A stretch of 37,920 bases of DNA from Herpetosiphonaceae bacterium (GCA_013821605.1 JACDGP010000046.1:1-37920), one strand, 5' to 3'; shown: positions 7,592 through 16,448, counted from the stretch's first letter. Translations and numbers: made by a program. Notes: a model not told the origin generated them from the letters alone.

Positions 7592-9793
7592 ATGCGACGC
7601 CGCTGGATCACGCTCGTTCTGTTGGTCACGTTTGCCGCGAGTGCAGCTCCGGCTGCCGCAAAAATCTTCGTCATTGACCCGCGTAAGCCACCAGTTCCGA
7701 CATTGGCCGCCGACGAAGTCAAGAAGCTTGCCGCTCTGCAAGGTGCGGTATTTCCGCGCATGTTGAGTGACGTAAGCCCGGACGATGCTGTCGTTTTGAC
7801 CGCCGTGGGCCGCCAGGGACACCAACAGCTCGCCTTTGTCGGCGTGAGCGATGGCTCGTTTAAGCCCATCCAGCTTGAGTTCCCGCTGTTGAGTAATGTG
7901 GCCTGGCGCGATGTGCATACCGCCGTCTATATCTCGCAAGATAATGGTAGCGATGGGGCTCCTATTCTGGTAGCACTTAATCGTGACTCGGGCGCCGTCG
8001 TGACCTCGACGCTCAACTTGCCGGGCTTCCCCGTTAGTCTGTCACCTAATGCCACGCGCGTACTGGTGGCACAGGAGAATCAGCCAGCACAGACGAATGC
8101 TGAGCGCTATACGCAATCGCCGTTCACTATCACGCTGCGGCGCTCACCCTTCGACCGTGTGGGGCCGACCTCCTTCGATACCAATCAAGTTGACGTGAAG
8201 GTTTCACCTGCCAAAGTAGCATTAGCCTCATTTGATCTTAACTCGCAAGAGGTTGTGCCCCTAGAAGAATTACCGGAAGGTAGCGGGATTACCAGTCAGG
8301 CTGCATGGAGTGCTGATGGTTCGAAACTCGCGTTTGTACGCATGACGATCCCCCAAATTGGTCGTGAAGGCAATATCTTGTCGGATCTTGCGACCCAGGA
8401 TGGCTTGGGCAATCTCCCGCCGGCCAACAACCCGTTCTTCCAGGGCAACGTTGTCGATGCCTTTGACTTAGCACACCACGATCTCCATCCAGCTTTCCTC
8501 CGGGCTGCGAAGGGCAATGGTGACACCTTCGCAGGCGCTGCCTGGAGTACGGATGGGCAAACCTTGATGACCCAGATGCAGCAGCCAGCGCAGCTCGCCG
8601 GGCGGCGCTATCCTACCTATCTGTTCCCAGATCGCTCGTATCTGCGCTTCTATGACGCCGCTGGCCATCAGCAAAAGACGGTTGATCGCCCCGAGATCGA
8701 CGCGCCAAATGCCTCGTTCCCGACCTTCGTGTCGCCGGACGAAGTGATTATCGATGCAGCCGTTGGATTAAGCTATAAACTGTTCTACTATAATCGTGTG
8801 TCGGGCGAGTTCCGGCAGATCTCACAAGCAGAAGGCACCTACTATCAGGTGCGCGCAACGCACCAGTCGCACGAAGTGGTCTTCAACTACTCCTCGTTCC
8901 AGCAGCCCTATGAACTCTACCGCTTGCAGTGGGACGGGCTAGCATTGTTCGAGCTGACCTTTGTGAACGGTCCAGTTCGTGACATGAATCACATCCGAGC
9001 CGATGCCGTAAGCTTTATGCTGGCAAGCGGTGCCCGACGCACCGGTTACGTTCTGCAACCCGCGAATGCGCCGTTCCCACCGCAGCACACCAACCTCGTG
9101 GTTTGGCAGCAAGGTGGTCCTGGCGGCACAATCACCAATGAGTGGGGCGGCAACGTCGAGCAGCCCTTCAACCTACTGCCAAACTTCGGGTTTGCCGTGT
9201 TAGTATTACCGCTCGCCGGACGCGAAGGCTTCGGCCCGCAGTTCTACGACGATCTGGCGAACGGGCGTAACTTTGGCTCAATCGATATCGATGAGCAAGT
9301 TGAGGCGGTTAATCAGCTGATCAAGCGCAGCTATACCAGCGCGGGGCACGTCGGGATTACTGGCTGCTCCTACGGGGGCTACTTTACCAGCCAAAGCATT
9401 ACCCGTCATCCTGGGGTTTATGCAGCAGCCAATACGCAGTGCACGTTGCTCGATCTGTTCAACGAATGGCAATTTGGCTACACGCCCTTCGTTTCCTACC
9501 TGGAAGGCCGGTCGCCAACCACCGATGGCGCCGAATATACCAAAGACTCGCCGATCTACAACGCCGCTAAGGTCCGTACACCAACCTTGATCTTTGCTGG
9601 GACCAACGACTTCTTACCGGCGCAAATCTCGGCCAACTTCCATGATCAAATCACCGCGAATAACGTGCCCGCCACGTTCTTGCTTTTCAAAGGTGAGGGC
9701 CATGGTCTTAGTGCAGCAGCCAGCCAGCTTGTAGCAGGACAAGCTCAGATCGGCTGGTTCCGCCGCTACTTAAGCGACGCTCCCGCGCATTAG
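7592..9793 (+). CDS. Secreted S9-family (prolyl oligopeptidase-like) serine peptidase
   Basis: 733 aa. A Sec signal peptide is visible (MRRRWITLVLLVTFAASAAPAAA), so the protein is exported. The middle is a beta-rich WD40/TolB-like propeller (repeated AAWSADGSKLAFV- and AAWSTDGQTLMTQ-like blades). The C-terminal alpha/beta-hydrolase domain has the nucleophile elbow GCSYGG (S593), an Asp in GTNDF (D673) and a His in GEGHG (H704), which together give the catalytic triad. By family knowledge it should cleave peptides or act as an aminopeptidase/DPP-like enzyme outside the membrane. The start was chosen for the signal peptide and an AAAGGA 6 nt upstream. The frame is open to 7493, but that part looks non-coding. 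The gene ends at a strong hairpin. Confidence 0.88.
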   Translation: MRRRWITLVLLVTFAASAAPAAAKIFVIDPRKPPVPTLAADEVKKLAALQGAVFPRMLSDVSPDDAVVLTAVGRQGHQQLAFVGVSDGSFKPIQLEFPLLSNVAWRDVHTAVYISQDNGSDGAPILVALNRDSGAVVTSTLNLPGFPVSLSPNATRVLVAQENQPAQTNAERYTQSPFTITLRRSPFDRVGPTSFDTNQVDVKVSPAKVALASFDLNSQEVVPLEELPEGSGITSQAAWSADGSKLAFVRMTIPQIGREGNILSDLATQDGLGNLPPANNPFFQGNVVDAFDLAHHDLHPAFLRAAKGNGDTFAGAAWSTDGQTLMTQMQQPAQLAGRRYPTYLFPDRSYLRFYDAAGHQQKTVDRPEIDAPNASFPTFVSPDEVIIDAAVGLSYKLFYYNRVSGEFRQISQAEGTYYQVRATHQSHEVVFNYSSFQQPYELYRLQWDGLALFELTFVNGPVRDMNHIRADAVSFMLASGARRTGYVLQPANAPFPPQHTNLVVWQQGGPGGTITNEWGGNVEQPFNLLPNFGFAVLVLPLAGREGFGPQFYDDLANGRNFGSIDIDEQVEAVNQLIKRSYTSAGHVGITGCSYGGYFTSQSITRHPGVYAAANTQCTLLDLFNEWQFGYTPFVSYLEGRSPTTDGAEYTKDSPIYNAAKVRTPTLIFAGTNDFLPAQISANFHDQITANNVPATFLLFKGEGHGLSAAASQLVAGQAQIGWFRRYLSDAPAH

Positions 9794-9808
9794 ATCTCGG
9801 CGGCTCCG

Positions 9809-9848
9809 TACAGCAAGGCGGCACAGAGGGCTGTGCCGCCTTGCTGTA
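9809..9848. terminator. Perfect 18-bp stem hairpin between convergent genes
   Basis: TACAGCAAGGCGGCACAG and its exact reverse complement flank a 4-nt loop (AGGG). There is no T-tract on either side. It sits between the S9 peptidase and the deacetylase, which converge here, so it probably ends transcription from both sides. Confidence 0.8.
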
Positions 9849-9854
9849 TCCGGT

Positions 9855-10640
9855 TTAACCGGCCGGGTCGGAGGTATCCTTAGTTCCCCCCAGCGTATCA
9901 ATGAACTCCGGCAGCCCCTGCCCCCCTTTGATGCTCAACCGCGTCCAGGTCCAGCGATTAAGATCATGAATGCGGCCACTGTGCGTCGTCGTCGCTGTTT
10001 TAAAACCGGCGGCCATCACCTGCGCAATCGTGGTTTCGTTGTAGCTGCCATACGGATAGCAAAAGTGGTTGACCCGCCGCCCGATCAACTGCTCAAGTTT
10101 GTGCTTGCTGCCGACGATCTGATCCAGGCTTTGGGTGGTACTTAATGTGGCCAGTGGCGGGTGCGTACGCGTATGGGCACCTACCGTGATTAAGGGCGAA
10201 GCTGCCAAGGCCCGGACCATAGCTGACGTCAGGTAGGGCGGCTGATCGAGGACATCGCTGATCAGAAAGATCGTCGCCTGCATATGGCGCGCGCGCAACA
10301 GCGGCCAGGCGTTGAGATAAAAGTCACGGTAGCCGTCATCAAAGCTCAACACTACCGGCTTGGGTGGCAGCGCGAAGCCAAACTTCAGGGCGTAGTAGAC
10401 ATCATCAAGCGAGACGGTTGTATACCCTTCCTTGATCAGCCAATCGAGCTGCTCGCCGAAGACTTTTGGCTCGACGGCGAGCGCTGTGCGCAACGGATCG
10501 TGGACCGGGTCGGGGTTGACCGAGATATAATGGTAGGTCAGGATCGGCACATTAACCGTCTGCGGCGGCACTGCTTGCTCGGCGGATGTTGGCACAACAG
10601 TTGCGCAGATCAGGAACAGGAGAAGAAACCAACGGCGCAT
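9855..10640 (-). CDS. Secreted polysaccharide deacetylase (NodB/CE4)
   Basis: 261 aa, with a signal peptide (MRRWFLLLFLICATVVPTSA). The NodB domain shows motif 1 SFDDGY (D101, D102), the metal-binding motif 2 HTRTH (H156, H160) and motif 3 FCYPYG. By family knowledge it is a metal-dependent de-N-acetylase of peptidoglycan, chitin-like or exopolysaccharide chains, acting outside the membrane. The ATG at 10640 is preceded by AGGAGG at good spacing. A longer in-frame start at 10727 would cross into the divergent gene and bury the signal peptide, so I reject it. It is divergent from the MutS-like gene. Confidence 0.9.
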   Translation of the reverse strand: MRRWFLLLFLICATVVPTSAEQAVPPQTVNVPILTYHYISVNPDPVHDPLRTALAVEPKVFGEQLDWLIKEGYTTVSLDDVYYALKFGFALPPKPVVLSFDDGYRDFYLNAWPLLRARHMQATIFLISDVLDQPPYLTSAMVRALAASPLITVGAHTRTHPPLATLSTTQSLDQIVGSKHKLEQLIGRRVNHFCYPYGSYNETTIAQVMAAGFKTATTTHSGRIHDLNRWTWTRLSIKGGQGLPEFIDTLGGTKDTSDPAG

Positions 10641-10695
10641 ACTCGTTCCTCCTAGACAGGCGAACAGATTATACTCCACATCTTCAGGAGTTCCC

Positions 10696-12573
10696 TTGAT
10701 CGACATAGACACAGTACCAACCGCCAAGCAACAGGATGCTTCAGCCCCAACAACACAAGCCCTTTACGACGAGCGCTGCAACCAGTACGCGCGAAGCCGT
10801 GATAGTTACCATGCACGCTGGGAGCGTACGGCTAATCTACGGCTGGCATTATTCTTTGGAGCCCTGCTCGTCTGCGGCATAGCCGTCTGGCAGCGGCACC
10901 TCCTCTGGTATGGCCTAGCAGCTTTGCTCACAGCCGGATTTATCGCCGCCATTGCCTATCACCGCCATCTCAGGGGACGAGAAGCGTATTATGCTGCGCT
11001 ATGGGTGCTGAACGACGAAGGCCGGCAGCGCATTGGGCGCCGTTGGTCTACGTTGCCACTGCGCCAACCCTTACAGTTACCCAGCGACCATCTGTATGCC
11101 GCAGATCTCGATCTGCTCGGCCATGCGTCGCTGCAGCATCTACTTAACACACCCCGCACTCATCCCGGCCTCCAGACCCTGCAAGATTGGCTCTTAGCGT
11201 CCGCTACACCAGCAGTCATTATGGAGCGTCAAGCAGCTGCGCAGGAGTTGACCAAGCAGATCGATTTCCGTGACGCCCTGGCACTGGTGGGGCAAGCACT
11301 CGATCCGCGCAACGATCCCGAGCCTTTGCTCCACTGGGCTGAAGTGCAAGGCTGGCTCCGCATGCAGCCCACGCTCGTGTGGCTGACGCGCCTGCTCGCG
11401 GTCTTGACCTTAGGCACCCTAGCAGCGTGGTCGTTAGGTTGGATCGCCTATCCATTGTGGATTGCCGGTATCGTTATCAACCTAGGCTTGATCTTAACCA
11501 CCGGCAGCCGGGCCGACGAGGTGATTGATCGCGTCTCGGCACGCCAAGGAGCGCTGCAAGCCTATGCAGAACTCTTTCGTTTACTGGGCGACCAGCAATG
11601 GCATGCACCCCTCTTACAACAGTTCCACGCGCAGTTGGAGGCCAACGGCCAGCGCGCCGACCGGCAGATGGCGCGTCTTGGCCGCATCATGGCCTTCGCC
11701 GACCTGCGCTTTTCGATGTTTTATTTTCCTATCAAACTTCTGACCTTATGGAACTTTCATGTGCTCTATGCTCTTGAGGGCTGGCAGCAGAGCACCGGTG
11801 GCCAGGCACGCACATGGCTGCAGACGTTAGGGGAGACCGAAGCCTTAAGTGCTCTGGCCACGCTCGCCTTCGACAATCCTAGCTGGAGCTATCCCACGAT
11901 CACCTTGAATCAACCAGCTAAGCTTATGAGCGGGGCATTGGGCCATCCGCTATTGGCCGAGCCGGTGATGAATAACGTTGCGGTCGGACCACCAGGCAGC
12001 TTCTTGTTGGTGACGGGCTCCAATATGTCGGGTAAATCAACACTGTTACGAGCGATTGGCGTCAATGTGGTGCTGGCACAAGCCGGAGGCCCGGTCTGCG
12101 CGGCTGAACTGCAACTCCCACCAGTGGCCCTAGCCACAAGCATGCGGGTACAAGACTCGCTGGAGCAAGGAGTATCCTACTTTATGGCGGAGCTCAAGCG
12201 GCTGAAGGCAGTGGTCGACGCCGCGCAGGCTGCGCAAGCCGAACGACAAACCCTGCTGTTCTTGCTGGACGAGATTTTGCATGGTACCAACACCGCCGAG
12301 CGTCAGATTGCGGCTCGTCAAATTATTCGCTATCTGGTTGACCTCGGCCCAATCGGGGCAGTGTCGACTCATGATCTCACCCTAGCCGAGGACAGCAGCA
12401 TTGCCACATTAGCCCAGCTCGTCCACTTCACTGAAACCTTTACACGCGGCCCCGAAGGTCCTACTATGCACTTTGACTACCACCTCCGGGATGGCCTAGC
12501 AACCTCAACCAACGCACTGAAGCTGATGGAGATCGTAGGGTTACCAGTCGATGAAATGAAGAGCGCTGTGTAA
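10696..12573 (+). CDS. Membrane-anchored MutS-family (domain V) ATPase
   Basis: 625 aa. The C-terminal 200 residues are a MutS-type ABC ATPase: Walker A GSNMSGKST (about 440-448), the SYFMAELKRLK segment, Walker B LLFLLDEILHGTNT, and STHDLTLAE. The mismatch-reading domain I is absent. The N-terminal half instead holds two hydrophobic pairs (about 48-90 and 228-268) that look like four transmembrane helices. This resembles the MutS-related proteins seen in Bacteroidota and Chloroflexota, whose function is unknown to me, so it should not be read as mismatch repair. The start is a TTG, with CAGGAG 5 nt upstream and a possible TATACT at 10670-10675. It converges on the flavoprotein gene, 16 bp away. 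Confidence 0.85.
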   Translation: MIDIDTVPTAKQQDASAPTTQALYDERCNQYARSRDSYHARWERTANLRLALFFGALLVCGIAVWQRHLLWYGLAALLTAGFIAAIAYHRHLRGREAYYAALWVLNDEGRQRIGRRWSTLPLRQPLQLPSDHLYAADLDLLGHASLQHLLNTPRTHPGLQTLQDWLLASATPAVIMERQAAAQELTKQIDFRDALALVGQALDPRNDPEPLLHWAEVQGWLRMQPTLVWLTRLLAVLTLGTLAAWSLGWIAYPLWIAGIVINLGLILTTGSRADEVIDRVSARQGALQAYAELFRLLGDQQWHAPLLQQFHAQLEANGQRADRQMARLGRIMAFADLRFSMFYFPIKLLTLWNFHVLYALEGWQQSTGGQARTWLQTLGETEALSALATLAFDNPSWSYPTITLNQPAKLMSGALGHPLLAEPVMNNVAVGPPGSFLLVTGSNMSGKSTLLRAIGVNVVLAQAGGPVCAAELQLPPVALATSMRVQDSLEQGVSYFMAELKRLKAVVDAAQAAQAERQTLLFLLDEILHGTNTAERQIAARQIIRYLVDLGPIGAVSTHDLTLAEDSSIATLAQLVHFTETFTRGPEGPTMHFDYHLRDGLATSTNALKLMEIVGLPVDEMKSAV

Positions 12574-12589
12574 ATTGCAGGTCGGTGGG

Positions 12590-13504
12590 CTAATCGTCCT
12601 TCAACTCCGCTGGATACAAAAAATAATTGGCTGCTGAGGCTGCTGTCCCGCCTTCATGCACAGCGGTCGTAATCTGATGGGAATGGAGGCGCGTGACGTC
12701 TCCAGCTGCATAAAGACCGGTGACGTTGGTTTTCTGCTCGGTATCGACGCAGATATAGCCTTGTTCCGACAATAAGGCACCCACGCTTTTGGCCAACTCA
12801 GTTTTGGGCGTCGCACCCTGTTGTGAGAAGAGTTGATCGAGTTCAACACGTTGGCCGCTCTTGAGATAAATCGCCTTTAATTCGCCGTTGTCGCCATCGG
12901 CGGCAATAATTTTGTCGTGCAGGAGTGCAATGTTGGCCTTTTTTAACCGCCGCTGAAACTGCTCATCGATCAAGCAGTCGTCACTATTGGTGAGAACCGT
13001 CAGGTTAGGCGTGAAACGCTGGAGCTGTAAGGCTTCCGAGGCCGAAGCATTGGTATTGCCAAGCACCACCACACAAGCGTTTTTGCAGCCATAGCCATCA
13101 CAGGTAATACACCAGAACATTGACCGGCCGACATATTCGTCCCAACCGTCGAAGTGCGGGTAATGATCGATCACGCCGGTACACAAAATCACCGCGCGGC
13201 TGCACCATTCATCGGCTTGCGAAGAGGCATAGAACATACCCTGCTCGCGGCGCAGCCCGTCGATCTTATGCTTGAGCACCTCAACCTGGTCATATTCGGC
13301 CAACTGCTGGTAGCCCCGCTCGCGCAATTCACGTGCTGCTACACCACCGGGAAAGCCTAGGTAGTTATGATTGATCTGGTGCCAGGTTGATCGTCCCTGA
13401 CCGGCATCGAACAGTGCCACCTGTCGATCATAGCGTGCCAGGTACAAGGCCGCCGATAGCCCGGCCGGCCCACCACCAATGACCATGACCTCGTATTCCT
13501 TCAT
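12590..13504 (-). CDS. Thioredoxin-reductase-like FAD disulfide oxidoreductase
   Basis: 304 aa, the length of low-Mr thioredoxin reductase. Seen: the FAD motif GGGPAGLSAALYLARY (10-25), the redox pair CITC (C132, C135) in the TrxR position, and the C-terminal FAD motif GLYAAGDVT. The second Rossmann site is degenerate: TrxR has GGGDSA-EEA followed by HRR, but here it reads LGNTNASASEA (148-158) with no HRR, so NADPH use is doubtful. The disulfide partner is unknown and no thioredoxin gene is next to it. An AAGGTGGAG lies just before the ATG. Confidence 0.85.
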   Translation of the reverse strand: MKEYEVMVIGGGPAGLSAALYLARYDRQVALFDAGQGRSTWHQINHNYLGFPGGVAARELRERGYQQLAEYDQVEVLKHKIDGLRREQGMFYASSQADEWCSRAVILCTGVIDHYPHFDGWDEYVGRSMFWCITCDGYGCKNACVVVLGNTNASASEALQLQRFTPNLTVLTNSDDCLIDEQFQRRLKKANIALLHDKIIAADGDNGELKAIYLKSGQRVELDQLFSQQGATPKTELAKSVGALLSEQGYICVDTEQKTNVTGLYAAGDVTRLHSHQITTAVHEGGTAASAANYFLYPAELKDD

Positions 13505-13599
13505 CGCTCCACCTTCTCAACCTGTATCCATTGTAGAGGGAATAGCGACATTGCCATCGTGGAGGCTTAGGCAGAATATGGGCCAGCAGATTGCCCTAG

Positions 13600-14187
13600 C
13601 TACCTCCTGCTACCTGGTCCACGGTCCAATGGAAGGACCTTATATGTGAGATATGTCCCAGGAGCAAATGTGTCGTCATCATAGTAGAACATGGCAAGAT
13701 GCTCCGGCTGGTACGTGATATCGACCCGCATCTCACCATAGTCCTCCAAGACTTGGTGGTAGCGTGGTGGCTCCTGGACAAGCGCCACTGTCGCATGAAA
13801 ATGATACGTCGCTCCGTCGTACGCGGCCTCAGTTCCCCGAAAGTCGTGGGCGAGTTCAGTATTGAGCCGCTCATGGAGACCTCGGAGTTGTAAGCTCTCC
13901 TGTACCTCTAGCCAAATGACGCCACGACCACTCATCTCGTTAGGGCTGGCAGCTCCACTGACGTGCGTAAGGGTCAGATCAAACGGCGCGATGCTGGCAG
14001 CAAAGCGATCGAAGAAGGTTTCGAGCTCCGGAAGGTCGGCGATCTGGAAGGGCTGCTTGAGCGAAATATGCGGTGGGAGGAGGCCGGCGTGCAAGCCGAT
14101 GTGGTGAGTACGGTGAATCTCAAGTGCCAACCTCCTGATCACATGATGCAGGTGGGGATGGGCAAGGAAAGCGAAGGTTACCAACAT
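13600..14187 (-). CDS. 2'-5' RNA ligase / 2H phosphoesterase family protein
   Basis: 195 aa. The two signature His-X-Ser/Thr motifs of the 2H superfamily are present: HIS (H40) in PPHISLKQPF and HAT (H131) in FHATVALV, about 90 residues apart as expected. Family members ligate or hydrolyse 2'-5' phosphodiesters or cyclic phosphates in RNA and nucleotides. The substrate here is unknown. A strong GAGGAGA precedes the ATG. An aminoglycoside-kinase-like gene lies upstream on the same strand, separated by a hairpin. The last 15 or so residues are Arg/Gly-rich. Confidence 0.85.
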   Translation of the reverse strand: MLVTFAFLAHPHLHHVIRRLALEIHRTHHIGLHAGLLPPHISLKQPFQIADLPELETFFDRFAASIAPFDLTLTHVSGAASPNEMSGRGVIWLEVQESLQLRGLHERLNTELAHDFRGTEAAYDGATYHFHATVALVQEPPRYHQVLEDYGEMRVDITYQPEHLAMFYYDDDTFAPGTYLTYKVLPLDRGPGSRR

Positions 14188-14209
14188 ATCGATCTCCTCG
14201 TTTGTAAAG

Positions 14210-14230
14210 AAGGCAGTCGCTGACTGCCTT
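14210..14230 (-). terminator. Intrinsic terminator-like hairpin downstream of the APH-like gene
   Basis: A perfect 9-bp stem (AAGGCAGTC / GACTGCCTT) with a 3-nt loop. On the minus strand it is followed by CTTTAC. It lies between the APH-like stop and the 2H gene start, so it either ends the first transcript or sits in the leader of the second. The rest of the 140-bp gap shows nothing else. Confidence 0.5.
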
Positions 14231-14327
14231 GACTAGCGTAGAGAAAACATGAGCTAAATCAGGGATACATGTCAACTCTGGTTTGCTCTTCGTGCTGTTG
14301 ATCTTTCAGTATGGAGAAACTGTCTCT

Positions 14328-15143
14328 CTACTCCTGCCGTAGGCGTGCGACTCCGACTATAACCAAGGCTAGGAGACGTGTGTGCTCCGCTGGAACGTTC
14401 TCATCCAGGCGCGCCGCTGCGACCACCACTTGCCACGCTGCTAAGTGCTCGCGTCCCATAGGGCGTAGCCGAAAATAGTGTTTGAGATACATGCGGTGAA
14501 ACCACTGACGAGTTGCCTCGATCATGCTGCGTCTAGGAGTGCCTGGGAGGAGTGCTGTTGTGCTGAGCAGGAGCGAAGTTCTGCCGACATCTGCCAGAGG
14601 ACAGCCATAGGCAGCATTTGCCCAATCGATGATGATCGGACCGCGCCTCGTCAACAAGATGTTATCCGGATGCAGATCGCCGTGTAAGAGCCGCTTGTCG
14701 TCGGGAAGTGCATGGAGGGTATGCAACACTACCTCCTTTATCTCCGCTGGCAGTGATCCGGCCCTACGGATACTGTCTGCTAATTGTTGGTGGCAGGAGG
14801 GGAGCTCCGGCGCGCTCTGCGCATGCAGTGCTGCTTGAAGCTCGGCAAGCAGCCGCGCGAAGCAGAAAAGCCTCCAGGGTTTCTGGGAAAGGGTTGTGAG
14901 CATAGACGGACCATCTACCCGCTCGTAGATCACTCCGTAGCGTGCATCGATCTCAACAATATCGCTGACTGCCGGGACCGGTATACCTGTTGCTACCACG
15001 ATCCTGGCGATCCGCGCTTCATATTCCACCGCTGCCGCAGAATATTCGGGGTAAAACAGTTTGAGCACCTGCCCAGTCTGCCAGGCATACAGTTCAGCTG
15101 TGCGACCCCGCGCGATCAGAACACCGAGGGATGAGGGAGCCAT
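14328..15143 (-). CDS. Aminoglycoside phosphotransferase (APH)-like small-molecule kinase
   Basis: 271 aa with the APH/choline-kinase fold. Seen: an N-lobe lysine in GQVLKLF (K28), the catalytic loop HGDLHPDN (H154, D156, N161) and the metal-binding IIDW (D173). Enzymes of this group phosphorylate antibiotics, homoserine, fructosamine or other small molecules. Nothing here fixes the substrate, so a resistance role should not be assumed. AGGAGG lies 5 nt before the ATG. It is divergent from the kinase-fusion gene across about 205 bp. Confidence 0.85.
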   Translation of the reverse strand: MAPSSLGVLIARGRTAELYAWQTGQVLKLFYPEYSAAAVEYEARIARIVVATGIPVPAVSDIVEIDARYGVIYERVDGPSMLTTLSQKPWRLFCFARLLAELQAALHAQSAPELPSCHQQLADSIRRAGSLPAEIKEVVLHTLHALPDDKRLLHGDLHPDNILLTRRGPIIIDWANAAYGCPLADVGRTSLLLSTTALLPGTPRRSMIEATRQWFHRMYLKHYFRLRPMGREHLAAWQVVVAAARLDENVPAEHTRLLALVIVGVARLRQE

Positions 15144-15263
15144 GGAACCTCCTATTTTCTGCTTGCCTATCTATTGATTACGTAGGAAGAATTTGCCATG
15201 CTGACGAGAGCAATAATACATACCGCATCCAACCGACACTATCGCATACTTTCGTGCATATCG

Positions 15264-15278
15264 GTCATTTTGAATGAC
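15264..15278. promoter_or_regulatory. GTCATT-TTG-AATGAC inverted repeat, possible operator
   Basis: A 6-bp perfect inverted repeat with a 3-bp centre. It lies in the divergent gap between the APH-like gene and the P-loop fusion gene, about 70 bp before the latter's ATG. No clear -35/-10 pair was found around it. Confidence 0.3.
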
Positions 15279-15348
15279 AACCCGAGACGTGAGCGAGACT
15301 TGGCTATGCAGCCACTTAGGTGGTACGCTTGATCGCGGAGGAACGTCT

Positions 15349-16302
15349 ATGCTACACCACTTGATAATGTTTGATGGTTCACCGGGGGCGGGAAAATCGA
15401 CGCTATCATCGTTTCTCGCCCAGCAGTTGACCGCATCTGGAATTACTACCCAATGGTTCTACGAAGAGGCTGCCCCAACTGCGTTCGCCAAATTTTGGCA
15501 GGATCTACGGGATGGTCGTCCTCAAATGATTGACACGTTCCTCGGTGCCACAACGACCTTTGTTGCCACCTGCAGCCGTACGAATGCAACGTACATCACT
15601 GACTCCTTGTTGCCAGGGTATCACTTTTTCGTCGGTGGCTTCTTGCGTCCGCACATTGAAGCATTCGGCGTGGATCTATTTCGTATCATCGAACCACTCC
15701 ATCCATTAGTCATTTATCTTAGTTGCGATGTCGAGGCTGCCCTCGACCGCGCAGTAGCGCAACGCGGAACTGTGTGGCTCGAACGACTGATCTCCCGCAT
15801 AAATGCGTTCTACTACATGCCACTCTACACACATTCACCCTTTCCGTTTAGAGACAAACGTGATCTGATAGCCTATGAAGACTATGTAAACCAGTTCACA
15901 TTAGACCTCTTAGGATCCTGGTCAAAAAACACTCTGATCCTCGATACGACCCTGATGCCAGTTGAACAACTCAAAATAAAGCTCCTTGACCACTTTGAGT
16001 TGATAGAACGTGCAACCGATCCTAGACTGGCCCCTGAACTATTAGACGGCTACGCCGGGACATATGAGCCGCTTTATGAAGCACCAACGGCACGGCCTTT
16101 GACGATCAGCATCGCAGGCAACCGACTGTTTGCGGATACATATTGGCCAAATGGTACGCCACTTGTAGCCGAAAGTGACACAAAGTTTCGCTTGCAGAGC
16201 ACAAGCAATTGGATTGAATTCACTATACAGCCAAATGGGGCTCCCAGTAGGCTTACGTATTTCTTCCGTGGAGAACTCTATGGATACGAGAAGGTAGCTT
16301 AA
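15349..16302 (+). CDS. P-loop kinase fused to a lipocalin-like (DUF3471/Pab87-type) C-terminal domain
   Basis: 317 aa. Residues 1 to about 220 look like a nucleoside/thymidylate-kinase-type P-loop protein: Walker A GSPGAGKST (10-18), a possible LID region around AQRGTVWLERL, and a VIYLSCDVEAAL strand. From about 227 the sequence changes to a beta-rich domain beginning LLDGYAGTYEPL and ending ELYGYEKVA. This pattern resembles the C-terminal domain (DUF3471/Pab87-related) usually attached to beta-lactamase-fold serine hydrolases. Joining it to a kinase is unusual. The start was chosen for GGAGGA 6 nt upstream of the ATG. An in-frame ATG at 15274 lacks such a site. No substrate can be assigned. 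Confidence 0.75.
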   Translation: MLHHLIMFDGSPGAGKSTLSSFLAQQLTASGITTQWFYEEAAPTAFAKFWQDLRDGRPQMIDTFLGATTTFVATCSRTNATYITDSLLPGYHFFVGGFLRPHIEAFGVDLFRIIEPLHPLVIYLSCDVEAALDRAVAQRGTVWLERLISRINAFYYMPLYTHSPFPFRDKRDLIAYEDYVNQFTLDLLGSWSKNTLILDTTLMPVEQLKIKLLDHFELIERATDPRLAPELLDGYAGTYEPLYEAPTARPLTISIAGNRLFADTYWPNGTPLVAESDTKFRLQSTSNWIEFTIQPNGAPSRLTYFFRGELYGYEKVA

Positions 16303-16448
16303 GAAATCGAGTGAACAACCAGAGCAGAAAAGGGTTAGGTAAGGAGACACCTGCTCGTAAAGACATGCCAGAATAGCGATTATTTGCGGGGCATTGCTTC
16401 TTGTGCTACCCTGCGTGGGCCAGTTTGGGCTTAGCGGTCGAGACCACG

